Origin: Argopecten irradians | Lineage: Eukaryota > Mollusca > Bivalvia > Pectinida > Pectinidae | Reading direction: 5' to 3' | DNA: 64,000 nt | Assembly: GCF_041381155.1 (NCBI RefSeq) | Contig: NC_091142.1 | Span: 32,415,528 to 32,479,527, forward strand | Part shown: piece after piece, positions 23,756 to 35,029 of the stretch | Layout: every line of letters starts with the position of its first letter | Numbering within the stretch: the first letter of the stretch is position 1 | Position numbers and translations under genes: made by a program | Notes under the pieces: model-generated | Told to the model about the DNA's origin: nothing | Seen by the model: the letters and a program-made list of their open reading frames with translations, nothing else | The model's database searches: none

Positions 23756-24025
23756 TTGACATTTATATTAGACTATATACACAAAGATGGGTGGAGTTTT
23801 GCAAAGTAACATTTACATGATATTTTCAGCAAAATGTTTTTCCATGGTAACGGAAAAAGTGCAAAAAATGAAAACCTAAAAATAGCAAAAGGTTACTACT
23901 AGACCATAAAAAGAATGTGTCATATGAAGTTTCGTGGATATATCTCTGCTGGTTTTAAGAGTTAATGCTCTGGAAACGAACCTGGTACAAAAATATAATT
24001 TTCAGCAATGTTTTCATAATTAAGG

Positions 24026-25023
24026 AAACAAGAGATCCCAGAGGGATCGTTGGCGCCCACTCAAAGAATGAGATCTGTGTCTGAACAACAGAAAGAGGGA
24101 TCTTTTCCCTGCTTTTCAAACTTTTACTACATAACTATATATGAAACCTTGAGAAAGATGCCTTTCAGTACTTTTCTGAGATACTGTAGGCAGTAACAAA
24201 CTTCAATTATGCAAAATTCAAGATGGCTACCTGTTGATCATCTTGCTGACCGATCTGTCCCAAAATGCAATATGCACAACTAGGGTCATAGGGGAACCTA
24301 CATATGAAATTTGAGAAAGATTCCTTCAGTACTTGTTCTGGGAAATAGTGTTAACAAACGTTTAACTAATCAAAACTCCAATATGGCCGCCGGTCGGCGC
24401 TTTCTTGTTGACCGATCACTCCCAAAATGCAAATATACACAACTAGGGTTCAAGGGGTACACATGCATATGAAATTTGAGAGAATGATACCTTCAGTACT
24501 TTCTTGAGCAATAGCGGTAACAAACTTTAACTATCAAAATCCAAGATGGCCGTCAGTCTCCGTACAGTCCATCAGGTATCTTTGACTGATTGGTCCCAAA
24601 ATGCATATATGCACAACTAGGGCCCTAGGAGAACCAACATATGAAATTTGAGAAAGATCCCTTCAAAACTTTCTGAGAAATAGCGGTAACAAACTTTAAC
24701 TATCAAAATCCAAGATGGCCGCCAGTCGGCCATCTTGTTGACCGATTGGTCCCAAAATGCAATATGCACAACTAGGGCCCTAGGGAAACCTACATGTGAA
24801 ATTTGAGACAGATCCCTTAAGTACTTTCTGAGAAATAGCGGTAACAAACTTTAACTATCAAAATCCAAGATGGCCCGCCAGTCGGCCATCTTGATGACCG
24901 ATTGGTCCCAAAATGCAATATGTACAACTAGGGCCCTAGGGGAACCTACATGTGAAATTTGAGAAAGATCCCTTCAAAACTTTCTGAGAAATAGCGGTAA
25001 CAAACTTTAACTATCAAAATCCA
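24026..25023 (+). mobile_element. Family E fragment lacking its 3' terminus
   Basis: Starts with ACAAG and AGATCCCAGAGGGATC, followed by about six family E units. It stops abruptly in the middle of AACTATCAAAATCCAAGA, where the family C core resumes (AAAATGCAAAAAATGAAA). The microsatellite and the TGGTGGGCT hairpin are absent. Confidence 0.75.
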
Positions 25024-25214
25024 AGAAAAATGCAAAAAATGAAATCCTAAAAAATAAAAAGGCACTACTAGACCATAAGACCAATGTGTGAATGAAGTTT
25101 CGTGGAAATATCTCTACTGGTTTTAGAGTTATGCTCCGGAAACCATTCGTACGGACGGACGGACAGACGGACCCCATTTGTATATCCCCCGCCAACTTCG
25201 TTGGACGGGGGATA

Positions 25215-26271
25215 ATAAATAATGATGTGAAATATTGCAGTTGAAGGGAGAAGTAAGATAGTCATGATAGTAGACCCAATGTTTACAATGATTGGGACAG
25301 ACCGAGCATGCAGAACTAAAATCCGATGTGAATGAGGTTTGCCATAGCAAGATTGAGCCCCGGAAATGTAATCTAGCAAGTCATATTTTGCATTCAGACT
25401 TCCTTTCCGTGTTAAATACAAAGCGTACTTACCAACACATACGCCAGTTGTTCCACCTTTCAATTTACAGATTTGTTTTGTCTATCAAGACACGATTATC
25501 AAAACTTGGCCGATGACAGGAAGTTGTATAAGCGCATGCTCCATGTAACATGTGTTCGGTGTAGGCCTATACCCTACTGTTTTGGTTATATAGTGTACGT
25601 AGTCAATAAACACTCACTTGATTTATTTAATACGAACTCATTGATGAATTAAAATGTACGAAGTGTGATTGACAATATACTGCATCAAAAAACATGGCGG
25701 CCACTCGAGGGGTGCCACATCGTCTGATAGGCCTAGTGGAGTAGTGCATTGAATGTCGATTTTTGCATTCTTAAGGCCTTCTGACAAAGTATTTTACTCG
25801 CATTCTGTTAAGTAATGCTATCTTATTAAATGCAAAACCAGAAAAATAAATTTGCATTAAATCTTATGCGTCAAAAGCTTCAAATACAAACCAACCCACC
25901 TGTTCTCTTATTCTCAAAGCTCCTCTGCACGCATCACTGATCACACAATATTAACGGATGACAAGTTCCCGTGAACTTTTTGACCAATCAGAGACATTAC
26001 TGCTGGACTTTTCACTTGCAGGGGGGACCATTTCCATTTATGGAAAGCGGCATGATGGAGAGACTGGGACAAATAGCCTAACGAAAGAAAATACAATTAA
26101 ACTAACACCGATTATATTATTCACAAAATTGATGGATGACTGAATGAGTTTACTTATATATTTTTCTTCAATATTGGTAATGCAGACTTGAAATCCACAC
26201 TTATAATGTTTATTTAACAGATAAATAACAATTTTAGGTAGTTTTGAGGGTATATTAGTTTTTAACTTTTT
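25215..26271. other. Unique-looking sequence, no gene recognised
   Basis: Only short open frames, none with recognisable motifs. A CATGGCGGCCACTCG stretch near 25690 is not linked to an exon I can support. Confidence 0.4.
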
Positions 26272-26956
26272 AGGTCACCTGAGACGAAGTGGGGTCAAGG
26301 TTACTATAGTTCATTTTTTGCTCATTTTTTATTGGAAACGAGCCAAACTTGGTTAGAATAATTAGCCTGATATAGCATTTTAATATATCCACATTGGTCC
26401 TGGCCGACCCCTTTGGGGGCAGAGGGACAGGGCTAAAAAAGGGTCAAATAGGCTAAAACTTAAAAAATCTTCTAAAATTCTGGAAATAGTAGAATCAAAT
26501 AATTATAGATGGAAAGGTCTTAAGGTGTTTTATAAAAATTGTGGGGTTTCGCGTTACACCCTGGGGAGGGGTCAAGTTTACTCTAATTTATATAGGAAAA
26601 ACATATTTGTGAACATAATTTGCCCAATTTTCATAGGAAATTAGTCAAACTTGATTAGAATTATTAGCCTAAGATATAGCATTTTAACATCCATATCCGT
26701 CCTCGATGACCCCCTGGGGGACCAGAGGGGCAGGACCAAACAGGACCAAAATGATTAAAATTTCAAAAAATACCTCAAAGTTCACAGGTTTGATGGAAGC
26801 AAATAGTCTTCATAGTCTAAAAAAACAAATTTATAAATCACTGACCAACTTCAAGGCCCAGCATATAGTGTTTATGTGTCTTTAATTTGTTTCATTATTT
26901 GTTTCATTATATATTCTAACTCAGGTGACCGTTAAGGCCATTGGGCCTCTTGTTCA
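26272..26956 (-). mobile_element. Pearl-like element, family B, inverted and shorter copy
   Basis: Reads TTAGGTCACCTGAGACGAAG at the left and AGGTGACCGTTAAGGCC...GGGCCTCTTGTT at the right, the reverse complement of the 3947-6428 termini. The core has about two units with CCTGGGGAGGGGTCAAG. The microsatellite tract is missing. Confidence 0.83.
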
Positions 26957-27007
26957 AATATAGGTTCCTACACGTACATATTTAGATACATATTTATATT
27001 TTCTTTA

Positions 27008-27368
27008 TTAAAGATGCTCCACCGCTGACAAATGGTATTTTTTCTCTATCAAAACATAAGCAGGCGATTTAGTATTTTCCTTCAGTTACAAAAATACTTA
27101 CTTTACACCATTACCACATACCATTGAAAAAATTGAGCTTCTTATATGTATTTTACTTCAAGATAAAAATATTAAAAATAATTATTGCACCCCGAAAAAA
27201 ATCCGTGACACTATGTATGTCCTATATGGAATGAAGTACTGCATGATTGCACATGCACCGAAAGCAAAATATATTATTTCATATTATTTTTTGTGTTAAT
27301 TATTAGTCACATATACACACGATTAGACAACAATTACTATTGTTCAGATGATGACTATCATTGATACA
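27008..27368 (+). repeat. TTAA-flanked MITE, copy 2
   Basis: Starts TTAA then AGATGCTCCACCGCTGAC and shares the family interior (TTTACACCATTACCAC; ATTGAGCTTCT). The far terminus is degraded after ATCATTGATAC. Confidence 0.8.
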
Positions 27369-27369
27369 G

Positions 27370-28300
27370 AAGCGTATTATAGGCTTACATAGGATATATA
27401 TTTTCAGGATAACGGAAAAAATAATTTGGCGGCCGCCATATTTACATCTTTAGTGAACAGTACACGTGTAGTGAAATAGGCCTACGCATCGAGAAAGGAC
27501 GTGCAGTTTTAGAATTGTTCGAAAATTTCGTAAATAAAACAGTATTTTATGGATCAAATTTGCTCAAGGGATCTTTGGTTCCAATAGCAACACTAGTGCT
27601 GCATTTGATGCTAATATTTTGATTTTCCCCAAAACAGAATTCCTTTTTATCAGAGATATCAGCTTAGAGTTTCCGACGGGGAGATGTAAAGTGGGACAAT
27701 GTTGTGTTCCATAGGTCAGTAATATCGAAGACATCATAAAAATGGCATGACCAGATATAGTGAGGAAGGGTAAGAGATGGAGGAGGAGAGGGGGGCACTC
27801 TGACAAAGAGATTTGTAATGGCAGGATATACTCTTTGATGGTTATAACACTATCTTGGAGTGGTTCTGTTACAAATAAGTATACAGTAAGTGATTGCGAA
27901 ATAAACAAAACCTTAACAACTTTATAAATTTATTAAACTCGAAACCCGACATACACATTTTTTATGCATACACAAAAGGAAAAACTATAGAATTCAAACT
28001 AAGGGGTTTTTAAATGCGCTTTCCCTAGGAAACTCATTGAATTCGACTGACAATGTTTTCAAATCAACTGGCCTTTTCTACATAACACCGACACAGACCA
28101 GTCTATAACAATCCCATGACCTATACATAAAAAACACCCCGATCTCTCTTTGCCATGGTCACTCCACACATCTGTCTTCGTTCTCAACTTGAAAGGGAGT
28201 TGATAGGGGCTATTGTATAGATCTAGTGGGATAAGAACGACCCATGATCAGATAATACAAACAGAGTTAGATCCATCAGAGAGTGTCCTGCGCTCGGTCA
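27370..28300. other. No gene recognised
   Basis: Contains one 114-codon minus-strand open frame (27564-27908) with no recognisable domain and no splice context I can support. Confidence 0.35.
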
Positions 28301-28595
28301 TAGGGATTTGAGAATGAGATACAGTTTACATAATTATGGACCCACCAGACACAGGGATCTGAGAATTAGTTACAGTCTACATAATTATGGACCACCAGAG
28401 TGTCATGCGCTCGGTCACAGGGATATGAGAATTAGTTACAGTTTACATAATTATGGACCCACCGAGTGTCGTGCGCTCGGTCACAGGGATCTGAGAATTA
28501 GTTACAGTTTACATTATTATGGACCCACCAGACACAGGGATCTGAGAATTAGTTACAGTCTACATAATTATGGACCCACCAGAGTGTCCACAGAC
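28300..28595 (+). repeat. Tandem repeat, alternating ~50 and ~66 bp units
   Basis: Five units share CATAATTATGGACCCACCAG and GGGATCTGAGAATTAGTTACAG; some carry an extra TGCGCTCGGTCACA. Inverted relatives occur near 28670-28690 and 29545-29595, and single direct echoes near 28265 and 29228. The open frame through it is a by-product of the repeat. Confidence 0.85.
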
Positions 28596-29052
28596 CGTTT
28601 TAGACGTCACTTGGTCAAGATCAAAATAATTTTACCGACCTTTTTATGTGGACCCCTAAAAAGCCGATGGGCAGGCACTCTGGTGAGTCCATAATAGTCG
28701 GCTGTATAAGACAAAGAAATTTTAGAATACCTAATAATATAGATAGGTTTAGCGGATTAGGTCGATAATTTTCAAAATATATACTGTAACTAAATCTCAG
28801 ATCCATGTGCATGGACATTAAGGCTCATCAATAAAAAAATCCACCGGGGTAGATTAGCGTTAATAACCACGAGTTCAAGAGACGTGACATTATATTCGAT
28901 ATTCTTATGAAACGTTTGGCATTTCACTTGTCTCTTTTGGAACGCAACCTATGTCACAGGCTTTTGAAGCAAATGACATGTTTTGACTCTATAGATACGA
29001 AAGTCGTAGACTATATAGATTGGTAAGTTATTGGCTAGAAATATTTGACACT

Positions 29053-29127
29053 CAGGCATTTGGCTCTATAGACATTTTTTCACTCTTTTTATATAGAGAG
29101 AAAAATGTCTATAGAGCCAAATGCCTG
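29053..29127. repeat. Perfect 27-bp inverted repeat (hairpin)
   Basis: Arms at 29053-29079 and 29101-29127 are exact reverse complements (CAGGCATTTGGCTCTATAGA... / ...TCTATAGAGCCAAATGCCTG) with a 21-nt loop. No coding frame covers it. Confidence 0.9.
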
Positions 29128-30054
29128 TGATCGATATAACTAGAGTGATTTTGTACAACTAAGATCGCCATAAATCTTGGTATAGATCAACGTTATCGAA
29201 ATCAATCGCCAAACGTTATCGAAATCTATCAGGCACAGGGATCTGAGAATTAGTTACAGATGATATACCAGACGGTTTACGCTGGGAACGAAGGTGTCCG
29301 GATTATCGAGGGTCCACTGTAGATGTATTGGTTGATTTTGAAAGAAAATTATCGCTCTTTCCAACTGTAATAACCGTTTTTATGAAGAGGTGCTAGAAAT
29401 GTGTTTTTATAGCCGTTAAAGGTAGGCGGGTAAGACATTTGGAGTCTAAGAGCTTGCCACGCTTCTCGTATATAGTACGTAGAGCATGATTTTTATCGTT
29501 TTTTGACCTAGACCTCTAAAACATCTAAAATGGTCTTAGGGCACTCTGATGGGTCCATGATTATAAAATCTGTAACTAATTCTCATATCCCTGTGATATC
29601 AGATTGAAGAAGTCATAAATTATAACGAACCCATGTGGTTTAGGGACACTAATGTCCAGCATGGACTGACCAGCCTCCCCGTGACCTGTGGATATAACGA
29701 TGTGATACGTACAATGGACCTGATTTATGACTTTTACGAACCTTTGTAACATCGGCGTATTTTCTTCTGATGACCAGTGGGGGAGAAATTCGACACGCAA
29801 TTTGACTAGATGATATCAACCCTTGGTGTATGTTATCTATCCCCCAGACACTGATGCATAATGTAGGTCTTTGTAAGCCTACTATCGTCATCCTCGAGAT
29901 TTGAGGGGTTACTATCATATACCGTTGTTATAGTTATTAAAGCTAGTAACCCATGGAATATCGAGGGTGGTCATCGCAGATGTCTATCCTTACTCCGGTC
30001 TCAAGCCCATGTTGAGAAAGGAAGAATGGATAACACCTCATGTTATCAAGTCTG

Positions 30055-31155
30055 GAGAAGAGGTAAGAAGGGATAACACCTGCATGTTATCAAGTCTCGA
30101 GTAGAGGTAAGAAGGGATAACACCTTCATGTAATCAAGTCTCGAGAAGAGGTAAGAAGGGATAACAACTCATGTTATCAAGTCTCGAGTAGAGGTAAGAA
30201 GGGATAACAACTCATGTTATCAAGTCTCGAGAAGAGGTAAGAAGGGATAACACCTGCATGTTATCAAGTCTCGAGAAGAGGTAAGAAGGGATAACACCTC
30301 ATGTTATCGAGTCTCGAGAAGAGGTAAGAAGGGATAACACCTCATGTTATCAAGTCTCGAGTAGAGGTAAGAAGGGATAACACCTGCATGTTATCAAGTC
30401 TCGAGAAGAGGTAAGAAGGGATTACACCTGCATGTTATCAAGTCTCGAGAAGAGGTAAGAAGGGATAACACCGGCATGTTATCAAGTCTCGAGAAGAGGT
30501 AAGAAGGGATAACACCTCATGTTATCAAGTCTCGAGAAAAGGTAAGAAGGGATAACACCTGCATGTTATCAAGTCTCGAGAAGAGGTAAGAAGGGATAAC
30601 ACCTCATGTTATCAAGTCTCGAGAAGAGGTAAGAAGGGATAACACCTGCATGTTATCAAGTCTCGAGAAGAGGTAAGAAGGGATAACACCTGCATGTTAT
30701 CAAGTCTCGAGAAGAGGTAAGAAGGGATAACACCTGCATGTTATCAAGTCTCGAGAAGAGGTAAGAAGGGATAACACCTGCATGTTATCAAGTCTCGAGA
30801 AGAGGTAAGAAGGGATAACACTCATGTTATCAAGTCTCGAGAAGAGGTAAGAAGGGATAACACCTGCATGTTATCAAGTCTCGAGAAGAGGTAAGAAGGG
30901 ATTACACCTCATGTTATCAAGTCTCGAGAAGAGGTAAGAAGGGATTACACCTGCATGTTATCAAGTCTCGAGAAGAGGTAAGAAGGGATAACACCTGCAT
31001 GTTATCAAGTCTCGAGAAGAGGTAAGAAGGGATAACACCTCATGTTATCAAGTCTCGAGAAGAGGTAAGAAGGGATTACACCTCGTGTTATCAAGTCTCG
31101 AGAAGAGGTAAGAAGGGATAACACCTGCATGTTATCAAGTCTCGAGAAGAGGTTG
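30055..31155 (+). repeat. 44-bp minisatellite, about 25 copies
   Basis: Unit: GAGGTAAGAAGGGATAACAC followed by CTGCATGTTATCAAGTCTCGAGAA; units are 42-44 bp depending on CCTCAT versus CCTGCAT. Each unit contains the dyad GATAACA...TGTTATC and a CTCGAG palindrome. Related GTTGAGAAAGGA sequences flank the array (30010 and 31680). Confidence 0.95.
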
Positions 31156-31156
31156 T

Positions 31157-31955
31157 AACCTAACCAAAAAGATGTCTGTTCGTCCGTCAACAGTTTACTG
31201 ACTCTCATTCTTAGTCCAATGTAACATGTAGGTTTTTCGTAGTTCCCTGCAGTGCTTCATTACATTCTGGTCGGGAAAAAAAACTAAACTTTTCCATTTT
31301 TTTCAGACATTTTAAATTACAAGTATAGTTTTCACATTAAATCAAGTCTCAATGTAAACAGTTCCAGTCACCAGCCTTCAGGAATGTAGGCTGACAATAT
31401 CTCATTATACAGTCTGCCAGTAAACGATCTCATTGTTTTGAAATCAACTGTCTTAATTGGGAGGTTATGTTTGACCTTGCCCTGGTATGTGATGTTTATT
31501 TTGGTAAGGATGGACAGCCTCTACTCGATAACAACTTTAGTTTATCTAACAAATGACAGTGATCCGGTTTCCTGACAAATGCTTGTGTGATCCAGTTTCC
31601 GAGGGGGAGGAGTGGGGGAGGGGGTTGACACTGGCTTAACAGATCTACTCCGCCTCACGTAGCCGGTCCCAAGCTCGTGTTGAGAAAGGAGGGGGATTGT
31701 AACCCTATAATCTTGACTATAAACACACAACGATCGATCAAAGTACATGTACACATGTAATAGATTTACGACGGGAAGGGGTAGGTCGCTGCATGTTGTT
31801 GCTTGCACTACAGGGCTAGCCTCGGGTTTTAGTAGAGAGCGGAAGGGGGGTCCCGGGGGAGGAGGGGCGGTATGTGGAGGATTACTATCCTAGTCGTCTC
31901 CGGTACACACCCATGTGTTTGAAATAAAGTTTGCATGTTCGCCATAATAGCCCCC
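31157..31955. other. No gene recognised
   Basis: Short open frames only. It contains purine-rich runs (GGGGGAGGAG near 31600 and 31850). Confidence 0.4.
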
Positions 31956-31959
31956 TTCC

Positions 31960-32300
31960 CTACTGGTGAAGGAGTATGATGACCCCAGTCCCCCATGTAA
32001 ACACCCCCCCTCCCCCCATATAAACACCCCTCCCCCTTTCTAGTGAAGGAGTATGATGACCCCAGTCCCCCATGTAACCCCCCTCCCCCATATAAACACC
32101 CCTCCCCTCTTCTGGTAAAGGAGTATGATGTCCCCAGTCCCCCATGTAAACCCCCTCCCCCATATAAACACCACTCCCCTCTACTGGTGAAGGAGTATGA
32201 TGTCCCCAGTCCCCCATGTAAACCCCCTCCCCCCCCATATAAACCCCCCCTCCCTCTTCTGGTGAAGGAGTGTGATGTCCCCAGTCCCCCATGCCATGCT
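31960..32300 (+). repeat. ~60-bp C-rich minisatellite, about five copies
   Basis: Units share GTGAAGGAGTATGATG, CCCCAGTCCCCCATGTAAA and CCCCATATAAACACC. Both strands stay open because of composition and unit length. The apparent Pro-rich and Gly-rich peptides are translations of the repeat. Confidence 0.9.
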
Positions 32301-32797
32301 ATGGATTAGCGATGTTTTACAAGTTCAACTTTGCAATGATTTTGACATTAAAATTGTTATTGTGTGTGGATTAACATGTGAATTAGTCCGCTAAAAACCT
32401 TGTGACAAAATAGCATTATATTAATGGTAATTAATATCAATTAAGTAATTAATTGATATATTAATGAAGTATATTAGTTGGTTGTTGGTAGGTTTATTTA
32501 TATCATGTATTCATACTCTGTATAATGTTCCTTAGGATATAGTATTAGCTAGCAGTAGATAGAGTGGAGAAAATGTGTAATAGCCTTATATGGATTAACC
32601 AATGAAGCGTCGGGTCTTAAACGAGATTCGGAATTGGGGAAATCCCGCGATAAGCTTTTGATTGACCCCAGATTGATGCAGATCTGCGCTTGATGAGAGC
32701 GGGAAGGAAGTGATGGAGCAGTGTGGTACCCGGTACGGTGTTGACACAAATAAGTAGGCCTAAGCCTAATCGACGATGTGGTAAGTTAAGAACAGAG

Positions 32798-32879
32798 CAC
32801 AGGAGTTTGACGTTCTGTCAATAATATATAGAATACATATATTAAAAAATACCCCTATATACTACGTCAAACTCCTGTG
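32798..32879. repeat. Short foldback element with perfect 16-bp arms
   Basis: CACAGGAGTTTGACGT (32798-32813) and its exact reverse complement (32864-32879) enclose 50 bp of AT-rich sequence. It may be a tiny MITE. Confidence 0.85.
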
Positions 32880-32999
32880 AACGGAGGCTTGTCAAGATGC
32901 GCTCTTATTATACATGTAGCTTTAATTATGTTAGTTTGTTAACATGGATGGATACTGAAGTACATTTCCATTTAGCCATGGGTTTACATTTGTTACAGG

Positions 33000-33135
33000 A
33001 GAGGAGAAAATGTAGCAGCCAGATCAGTTTTGAACCCGGGACCCCTCAGAACACTAGCCGAGTGCTCTACCTGATCACCGATGATCGACTAAGTCCAATC
33101 CCACTATACTCCTCCTCCTTTCTCGAAGTCTTTTT
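33000..33135 (-). repeat. tRNA-derived SINE fragment, copy 1
   Basis: On the minus strand it shows degenerate tRNA parts: a B-box-like GGGTTCAAAA and an A-box-like AGAGCACTCGGCT. It shares GGAGAGGAGAAAATGTAGC and GACTAAGTCCAATCCCACTA with copies at 33205 and 34660. Confidence 0.7.
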
Positions 33136-33204
33136 CCTCGAAGACATACGAGACCTTAAAACACCACCACTGTGGGTTATTTAAAATAGTTGGGTGCCAA
33201 TTCT

Positions 33205-33345
33205 GTAACAGGAGAGGAGAAAATGTAGCGGTCAGACCGGGATTCGAACCCGGGTCCCCCAAAATACTAGCCGAGTGCTCAACTGACTGAGCTACATTAT
33301 GTACCTGGTCACCAATGAACGACTTAGTCCAATCTTACTACACAT
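33205..33345 (-). repeat. tRNA-derived SINE, copy 2 (best preserved)
   Basis: The minus strand reads TAGCTCAGTCAGTTGAGCAC (A box) and GGTTCGAATCC (B box). D stem (GCTC/GAGC) and T stem (CCGGG/CCCGG) pair, but the acceptor stem does not. It is therefore a pol III SINE head rather than a tRNA gene. Confidence 0.78.
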
Positions 33346-33349
33346 TTAT

Positions 33350-34640
33350 GAATACAAATTAACCCGTGCACAGCCAAACTTTCCTCTATTAACAAAAAAT
33401 AACCACAAATTATGAAGTTTTGTCAATGTACATACGTTTGGTACTTGCTGCAATAAATATAGTAGCAGGAGAGGAGAAAATGTATACTAGTGGGACCCTA
33501 CCAGTAGTCGTGAAGGAGCAGTTAGTCTTGATCTGGAAAAAAAAGAATCGTTTGCATATCATGAAATACACTGTTTCTACATAAACTAAACAACATCTGA
33601 CATCATGAAATATTTGTCAGCAGCTCCAGACATTCAGAAATCTGGATGCAGAGTAGGATATGCACACAAACTATTGTTCAGTCACGACTACTGGTTGGGT
33701 TCCAAGTAGCGGGTGTCCATATTTCGCCGTGGTCCAAATTTCACCATTTTATTATAACTACTGATATTTGGGTAACTATGACCTTACGTGATCAGCACGT
33801 ATCATTAAGAAATAAAGATAATCTTTATAGCGATATTCAAACAATAAAATTTCATTCTGCATCGGCAGTCAGACCTTTATTCCAGGACGTTTCTTAGGAA
33901 GGTGACAAAAAATGTTGTTAATTGTGTCCGATTCCGCATATTGTTGTATGAGTAGCTTTTTTAATAATCAGATAATAGTGCAAGAACATAAATTTCAATA
34001 ATATTAGGTTAATGTTTACATTAAAATCATCTTTTATTTACCAAAATGGCAAAATATGATATCTTGAATTGTGAGGTATTGGAACCCCATTCATACAAAA
34101 AAGATTTAGACTATTTATTAATTTGATCCCCTTTCACAATGGAAAACCCATGTGATAAATTCCATAGCAATTGGTTATCACATATTTCTACACACTCCAT
34201 TGTGTAAACACCTATGGAGCCTCAGATTGGTCAGCTCTTAAGCTCCGATTGGCTCTCAACTTTCACATTTTAAATAAATACTGTTTAACAGGTAGTTGCT
34301 TATTTAAAGCATTAAATAGTAGAATCTGAATATTGGCTCTATTTAGGCACTATATTTTATGGCGTAAAGATATATCACTACACATTGTATGGTGGTAAGT
34401 TAAATTCTCTGAATGAAGACGAGAAAATGGTCACCACGGTATAAATATAGACTAGAGTTAAGTTATGGGATAAATAATTTCCTCAATGCGTGACTCGCTA
34501 AAGTTTGTGTCTTTTCAAAATTTGAAAATTAAGTAACGCGAATTTGATAAACATATGATAAAGAACAGTCACGCATTGGGAAACCTCTATATTATATCTC
34601 TTATACAGACAATAAAAATGTGCTCTGTGAAAAATCAAGT
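33350..34640. other. No gene recognised
   Basis: AT-rich; one more GGAGAGGAGAAAATGTA SINE tail echo at about 33468. Nothing else supportable. Confidence 0.4.
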
Positions 34641-34649
34641 AAAAAATGG

Positions 34650-34765
34650 AGACATATGGACACCTGCAACTGCTATAGCGGCGCCAGACTGGGATTCAAA
34701 CCCAGGACCACGGACCACAGTAGCCGATGATGGACCCAGTCCAATCCCGCTACACTGTGAAATAG
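34650..34765 (-). repeat. tRNA-derived SINE fragment, copy 3
   Basis: Minus strand has GGTTTGAATCCCAGTCTGGC, a B-box-like segment; the A-box side is degenerate. It ends in the same AGTCCAATCCCGCTACA sequence as the other copies. Confidence 0.65.
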
Positions 34766-34929
34766 TTGACAAAGTATCAACCTCATATTTTTAAAATTTG
34801 GTAATGACCACAAATTTACCAGTATATATAGTTTCAATTGATACCATAGGAAGATAGTCTAATACCTATTATATTTAAATTATTAACTCATTTTGGGGGT
34901 CTCTGCATTAACATAGTTTAAGCCAGACA

Positions 34930-35028
34930 AGGTAAACCGTGGTAATGACGATTTAATCCACAAGATGGAACCGCCATTTTGTAAACCGTGGTAATGACGA
35001 TTTAATCCACAAGATGGAACAGCCATTT
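34930..35028. repeat. Two-copy tandem repeat (~49 bp)
   Basis: TAAACCGTGGTAATGACGAT and the following ~29 bases occur twice in succession, differing by CCGCC versus CAGCC. Confidence 0.85.
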
Positions 35029-35029
35029 T

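Larger units (their letters stand above)
23354..25214 (+). mobile_element. Pearl-like element, family C, second copy, with insertion
   Basis: The 5' end is ACAAGGACATAGTCATTC and the 3' end a GGACGGACGGACAGACGG tract followed by CCCCCGCCAAC...GTTGGACGGGGG. The core units match 6541-7278. A ~70-bp segment (AGATGGGTGGAGTTTTGCAA) occurs twice around a foreign ~150-bp stretch (23600-23750). A family E fragment (24026-25023) splits the core. Confidence 0.8.

Noticed and set aside
28308..28694. 128-residue repetitive protein (SLHNYGPT repeats)
   Set aside because: The frame follows the tandem DNA repeat; unit variants are silent on protein constraint and nothing supports expression.
30060..30080. 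Homing-endonuclease-like site (AGGGATAACA)
   Set aside because: Only a partial resemblance to a known meganuclease site; chance within a repeat.
30055..31155. CRISPR-like array
   Set aside because: Units are contiguous 42-44 bp repeats with no unique spacers; this is a minisatellite in animal DNA.
31960..32309. Pro-rich and Gly/His-rich proteins on opposite strands
   Set aside because: Both are translations of a C-rich ~60-bp tandem repeat; no splice or start context.
33225..33300. Functional tRNA gene
   Set aside because: A and B boxes and D and T stems are present but the acceptor stem does not pair; better read as a SINE head.
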